A stretch of DNA of 64,000 nt from Chrysaora quinquecirrha (taxonomy: Eukaryota; Cnidaria; Scyphozoa; Semaeostomeae; Pelagiidae). Positions 58,916-64,000 of this stretch are shown here, in pieces. The stretch lies in assembly GCA_014526335.1 (NCBI GenBank), contig JACTAT010000029.1, positions 2,265,070 through 2,329,069 on the forward strand. Direction: 5' to 3'. Under the pieces are notes generated by a model. That model ran no database searches and was not told the origin of the DNA. It saw only the letters and a program-made list of their open reading frames with translations. Every line of letters starts with the position of its first letter. The first letter of the stretch is position 1. Position numbers and translations under genes: made by a program.

Positions 58916-61900
58916 AAGGTATTCCTTTTAATTAAACGGTTTATTGCCAAAATAAGTCTCTATGTTTTACCCATTCAAACATATTAAAATATATGATTAC
59001 CATGACACTAACATTCTAAAAGATTTGACTCACCATGATTTCACAGTAGCACAGCACTGTAGACATCGCATTAAAGATCTCCAAATTATAAAATGAAGCT
59101 CATCCTGACTACTGGTGCATTCGTCTGTGCAATAATTTGAGATGAAACAATTTCCAGACGGAAGTTCCTTGTTGCTATCTAGCTCACTCGAACGTTGTTG
59201 TTCTTTATTTGTCATGTTTAGCCTCGCAAATGCATGGTCAGTATCTACAAATATATGCTCAAACTGACGAATCAATGGCGTAGTTTGGCAGCATGAACAA
59301 GATAAGATCCTATGGACTTCATCATTCTTAGACAGCATTAGACCATTGAGTAGACTACAGCATCCTTTCTGAACAGAACCATCCATAGTCGTATTTTTGT
59401 CTTTTGAATCAGTGCCTATACCATTGCAATCAACTTTATTTTCATCTCCATCTCCAGAGCTATTACTCGATCCAACTCCAATATTCGACTCTCCAGTTTC
59501 ATTCTTATGTCCTTCAAGCGTAGTTAACTTTGCCTTTCCTTGTTTAATCTGACTAACAAAGATATCTTCAAAATACTTTGTAGCAGCGAATGGTTGCTTT
59601 TCTGAAGTCGAGTCCTTATTGCTTTGTGAACTATTAATACTTTCCATGTTGAAATTATAAACTAAATGTCTCTCGTATGATTCTTTGGTTGCCAATTTCC
59701 CAAAGCATACTGCTAATCTAAACCAGTATGTTGCATAGTCTGGATGTAGCACAAGGCACTCCTGCAAACAATCAACAGCATCTACAAAACAAATGGCTTG
59801 TAGTTATTGTAGCATAATGGCAACACATGTGCAACTCTAGTCCATAAGCCTGATTGTACTGGTTAACACACCAAGAAGAAAACAATAAACAACTCAAATC
59901 AAAATAAAAAACATAATCCTTTCTCTAAAACTTTATTCTTAAAAGGCATGCCAAATTTTTATCGCATAACGTCATTAACTATAGTATCCTCGTTCCTTTT
60001 TCGCTGGTTCAAAACAAACAAGATTTTAAGAGAGATAATATCTGATTCAAAACGCTGTAAAAAGTACATCCTATTTAGTGTCATGTAGACAAAGTGGTTT
60101 TAATGGGCAATTAGCATTTGCAGCCCCATGAAATCTGGTTTCCATTGAATTCCCGGATATGTAGCTATACAACTGTTTATTTCTTTATCATTTTTTGGCA
60201 AAATGAATATACTGCTGGCCTGCTGAACAAATACAACTTAGTAAAGGCAATATTCTGTCAATAAGAGCAGCTACAGATAAACATCAGCAATATAGCTGCC
60301 AGAACTCCTGACCTGTGTTAAAATTTAAAGATTGCTTGCTTGCTCACTTGCTTAAAGCAGTGCCAAAGAAACATATGGGAGATGAATAAAGAAGAATATC
60401 AACAAAACTTACCTTCCAATTTTTCCATTTTTTCATACACATTTGAAAGCAGAAACCAAAGGCTGGAATCCTGAGGATTGCCCTTTTGATTGAACTGAAA
60501 ATAAAAGAGTATAAGTTAAGGTTTTATGTGAATTTCAAAAAATAATAAGGAGCTGATAAGGATTTTTATCGTTTTATTTGCTAATGCTGTACTCAGAAGA
60601 GACAGAGACATTCCATCATACAAAGTCATGCAGTTTTATTTCACCTGCTTTGTCTCTGACAAGAACTACGGAGATAAAGCTTGCACCATCCCTAAAACCT
60701 TAGCAAGGGACCCAGATCTACTGAACACCCACACACACCAAGACCATACATAATGCAAACATCCTCAGCTCTTATTATTTCTTTCAAACTGCAAGTTAAA
60801 CCAGATTAAATAAAAGCAGTTTAACAAATGCTGCATTCTGATGGTTTAGTTCAACAAATTGAATCGATCTGATTGGTAGAAACTTAATCAGGTTGAAATA
60901 AAGCTGGTTTTAAATGGTCAATGTGAAAGCAGTATAAGAAAAATATAACCTGGAGAGCCTGCTGTGTGTACCCTCAAGATTGTTGAGCTGGGTACAACTT
61001 ACCAAGAGAATTGTGAAGGCTGGCCAGGCAGAAGTGACTGCTGTCAGCTAAGGCATTTGCTAATGCAGGTTAGGGCTTCAGGCCAGATTTGGACTTACAT
61101 CTTATGATCCAAAATACTATAATAGCCCAAGCGGAGTGATTACCCATTCTTTGAAGATTATTAGCTCAAATATGTATTAGAAATCCAGTGACTGAATGAT
61201 GACTGCTGCAAATAACTTACAGCTCTGTATATTTAATTCTTCTCTATCATCAGCTACGATTCTTAGGATCACATGAGATTTGAGTATCCGGGCTTGTAAT
61301 GTACTTCAAGTAGTTTGTTTACCCCACATGTGGGTCTGTAACTCATGTGCTTGCTCTCAATGGTTTAGCATTTAATTAAGGGTATACAAGCCGGCAGAGC
61401 AAAATAGAACTGTTCAATGAGACTTTGACGCTGCTGTAAACTGGCTAGTTACAAGCTACAAGTACTGTCAACTTAAGGAGAGATGGTGATGGCAGTATGG
61501 CTCATGATTTGAAAATAACAGGCATCATGTCATGTGTATGAATACCATCTGCACTACCCTTAAAAATCTAGATTTAAAAGCCGACAAATTCACTGGTTCT
61601 TACCAGAAGTTTGACAATGCACTCTGCTTCTTCAAAGCGCTTTAATTCTATCAGACATCTAACTTGGCCTTCTAGAATCTCCTTCATTAATAAATTAGCA
61701 TTGGATGGTAGAAGAGCTCTGCATTTCTCATAGAAATTCAATGCATCAGCAAAATTTCTTTTTTGAAACTCAGCATGTGCTTTGTATTTACAAAGGGTCA
61801 ACATCTCATCATCATCTTCTGGGCATTTTGATACAAACCACTAAAAAGGAAAGAGTTATAATATGATAATGGAAAGTGAATGCTTTGCAAGAAAATCTAT

Positions 61901-62780
61901 GAGCTAGTGATATAGGTTTTGTAGACAAGATGGTCCACTGCTACCAAGTCAGCCCACTGTCATATTGGCCCACGGCCCTATTTAGTTGTTATTTTGTTAT
62001 GTGTGGGGATATTTCTTTCTAGAAAAGTCGGCCCACTGCCAAGTGGGTCCACCTCTATTGGCCCCATGGACAAGTCGGCCCACTGCAATGTCAGCCAATG
62101 ATGTTATTTACTAATTATTTTGTCAGTGTTGGGAGATTGGGGGCTGGCGCCCCAAATCCCTGCTTTTACGGTGCACATGTTTCAAATATGTTAGCTACAT
62201 TTTAGTGGGTCAACTTACACTGACGGGTCAACTTGTCTAACACATGGTGTGCTGTCTTTGTTGTAGGCCTGCTTGTCCTGTTATTGGGAGGTATGGACAG
62301 GTGCTTTAGACAAGATGGCCCACTGCCAAATCGGCCCACTACCAAGTGGGTCCACCTCTATGGACAAGTCGATTGGACTACCGCAATGTTTGCCCATGAC
62401 ATTATTTACTGTTATTTTGTTGCATGTGCGGTTTGGGGGCTGCATGCCGCCCCCAAACCCTTGCTTTAATTAGCAGTGTACATATACAATTATAAGTACA
62501 ATTTATTATATTTTAGTGGGCAACTTTGATATAAGCTGACAGGCCGACTTGTCTAACACTTGATGGACCGACTTGTCTAACACATGGTGGATCGACTTGT
62601 CCTGTTAACGAACCGTATACCAGGCCTAGCCCTAGTACCTAGTGTCAAACTTACCATCTTCTCTAAGTGAAGCGGGGTATACGAGACTTTCAATTGACTT
62701 AAATCACGATCTATGTTTTTATCGTGATTGCCAACATCATCTGAAGCACTTTCATCGCCATAAAAAGGCAAATCTTCCAT
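57418..62780 (-). CDS. C8orf76: C8orf76 homolog (TPR protein), 3' end unresolved
   Basis: Exons 5' to 3': 62655-62780, 61604-61840, 60413-60494, 59034-59781, 57703-57775, 57418-57477. All are GT-AG with consistent phases; 442 codons. The start at 62780 (MEDLPFYGDE) resembles the vertebrate N-terminus; an upstream in-frame ATG near 62850 exists but adds no homology. Matches are WFVSKCPEDDDEMLTL, ALNFYEKCRALLPSNANLL, EGQVRCLIELKRFEEA and CLQECLVLHPDYATYWFRLA, all TPR-like helices. The 748-bp exon carries a Ser/Asp/Gly-rich stretch of about 130 residues with no vertebrate counterpart. The vertebrate protein ends with about 90 more residues. Either further exons were missed, or the last exon reads through its donor to a stop 5 codons on. 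Function unknown; TPRs suggest protein binding. Confidence 0.85.
58010..58315. mobile_element. Inverted pair of family F tRNA-derived SINEs
   Basis: Left arm (minus orientation) contains GAACCCAGGACTGCATGATC and GAGCTATAGAGCTC; right arm contains GAGCTCTATAACTGAGTGG, GATCATGCAGTCCTGGG and the B box GGTTCAAATCC. Arms of about 110 bp pair nearly completely around a loop of about 75 bp. Flanking TTTTTCCACAAGTGGCAT and its inverse extend the palindrome. It lies in the C8orf76 intron 57776-59033. Confidence 0.8.
61925..62600. repeat. GGCCCACTGCCAAGTGGG repeat cluster, two large units
   Basis: Unit 1 about 61930-62220 and unit 2 about 62290-62540. Both run from GACAAGATGG(T/C)CCAC through GGCCCACT(G/A)CCAAGTGGG and TCCACCTCTATGG to ATTATTTACT.TTATTTTGT, a GGGGGCTG block and TTTTAGTGGG. 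Extra GACTTGTCTAACAC units follow. It fills the C8orf76 intron between exons 1 and 2. Confidence 0.75.
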
Positions 62781-62924
62781 GCTTTCTCGTTCTAATTTCT
62801 TAGTTTTTTCCTTCACCTTGTGAAAGTCAAAGTCGAATACAAAAAACATGCACTGAATTAACAAATTAAAAGCAAATATTACGAGGCTGGCCTCGGAATG
62901 AAGATACCAAGAAAAACAATCAAG
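62781..62924. promoter_or_regulatory. Divergent start region next to C8orf76
   Basis: 144 bp separate the C8orf76 start from a plus-strand ATG in strong context (CAAGATGGCCGAC). CAAGATGGC is also the core of a YY1-type element that often overlaps animal start sites. Promoter role is inferred. Confidence 0.4.
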
Positions 62925-63008
62925 ATGGCCGACGACACACGCCTTGAGAACAAGGAAGTAAACGATGATGACAAGGTTTTTGAAGCTGTTTTTTCTAATA
63001 AAAAATAA
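62925..63008 (+). CDS. Possible first coding exon of a divergent gene
   Basis: MADDTRLENKEVNDDDK, then an AAG|GTTTTT donor candidate or read-through to a TAA at 63008 (27 residues). Hydrophilic, no homology recognised. Downstream exons are not evident before 64000. Confidence 0.2.
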   Translation: MADDTRLENKEVNDDDKVFEAVFSNKK

Positions 63009-64000
63009 TTTTTCAAACGATCATTACCTTTCTATACGTGATGCTTATTATAATCAGAGCGACAGACGTCAAACGTCCTTGCATGGCGGTGCTCTTTTCC
63101 CTTAGATTTTTTTTATGAAGAAAAAAATGTTATTCTGAAATTTTTCTGATGTGATACGTATTACGTACAGTATTTTGTCTATCAATTTTGCAATAGGTAG
63201 ACGTTACCCTACGCTGGAAAGACTTTTTCTTTGCCTTAGAAGAATCAAGGCATCAGTGCATCAGAGCTGCAGGAAACAGGTTAATTGCTATTGGCATTAC
63301 CACATTTTCAAGCTGAATCTTATGATTGCGTCACAACTGATATTGGGCGATATTGCCCTTATTTGCGTGCAATATGCAATCTGCGTTGCAAATGCGTCTT
63401 GAATTTTATTTTTCAGAGACTGGTTTAGGCTCAATCCCCTGGAAATAGTTTTTCTTGGATGTGATTCTTTCATGAAGAATGGATTCGCAAAACAAAAAGT
63501 AAGAAAATAGAAATAATAGCAAACAAATTTTGTGTCACAGTAGCATAAATAACTGAAAAATACTAACCTTGACCGAGAAACATTATGACTTCTTCAAGTC
63601 AAATTTACAAGATAAGTACATATTTGAATTATGAATAGAAATGAAATTTAAAGACATCTTGAAACTTCTATTTTCCAATACGCTTCCATTTTATTGCTAC
63701 CCTGATACTCTGTACAACTCAAACAATATTTTACTTATCTGGAACAATTTACTTATCTCCTTTGTTCCCAGTCCGATATCACGAAAAAGCACTGTTATTT
63801 GCTACCATACTCGGGGGAGGTGGCAGCAGCTGGCCCCTGAAGCTGTCGTGATAACACACCTACAACCCAGGTGCTCAAGAACGTGACAGACTGCACAGAA
63901 AACGGTACCGCCCAGCCCCGAGGAGCTACTCTGACCAGTTGACCCTCATGCCAAGAGCAAATTTTAGTATATACGACTAGCGCATCGCGCACGGGCTACT
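63009..64000. other. No supported feature
   Basis: AT-rich sequence; open frames at 63151-63402 and 63641-63886 lack coding signs and known motifs. It would be the first intron if the 62925 exon is real. Confidence 0.4.

Overview
The window is nuclear DNA from an intron-rich animal. Six protein genes are recognised from conserved exons with canonical splice sites: KIAA2013, RSPH14, ETHE1, a p24/TMED protein, an otoferlin-type ferlin and C8orf76. A tRNA-Gly(GCC) gene is also present. RSPH14 (radial spoke) implies ciliated cells. AT-rich sequence, many short introns, vertebrate-like exon structures and a very high load of small inverted-repeat elements suggest an early-branching marine invertebrate such as a cnidarian or sponge. 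The species cannot be fixed from sequence alone. Most long open frames in the window are chance frames in introns and repeats.

Layout. 84-6869 (+): 3' seven exons of KIAA2013. 7010-8130: decayed tandem array. 8131-10988: gene-free, with a 0.78-kb inverted-repeat element and a tRNA-like repeat. 10989-16945 (-): complete RSPH14, 11 exons. 16946-17166: compact divergent promoter with a strong RFX X-box match. 17167-24506 (+): complete ETHE1, 9 exons. 25643-25866 (-): last exon of a p24 gene. 26437-26936: 500 N. 26937-51960 (-): N-terminal half of a type II ferlin, 26 exons found. 54873-58915: weak two-exon (+) model. 55923-55993: tRNA-Gly. 57418-62780 (-): C8orf76, six exons. 62781-62924: a second divergent start region.

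The genes are not a pathway cluster: a lysosomal/ER-type membrane protein of unknown role, a cilium part, a mitochondrial persulfide dioxygenase, a secretory cargo receptor, a vesicle-fusion protein and a TPR protein. Their only visible functional link is the shared RSPH14/ETHE1 promoter.

The gaps and introns are filled by recurring families, labelled here A-I. A: MITE with AAACATTG and TTTGACCGTTTGG words. B: MITE ending CTGGCTAAACTAGGAGACA. C: foldback elements ending TACACT...TTTATAAGAA. D: pogo-like, TA-flanked CAGTTGA ends. E: a roughly 370-bp repeat with a TCAGACGAAAAA core. F: tRNA-derived SINE. G: repeat with CCTACTACTGAGATCCTAG. H: CCACCACAGTACGCA minisatellite element. I: small inverted repeat with GTTTACACGAG ends. 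The most unusual signal is in family C, where each copy carries its own short word, repeated internally and also next to both ends.
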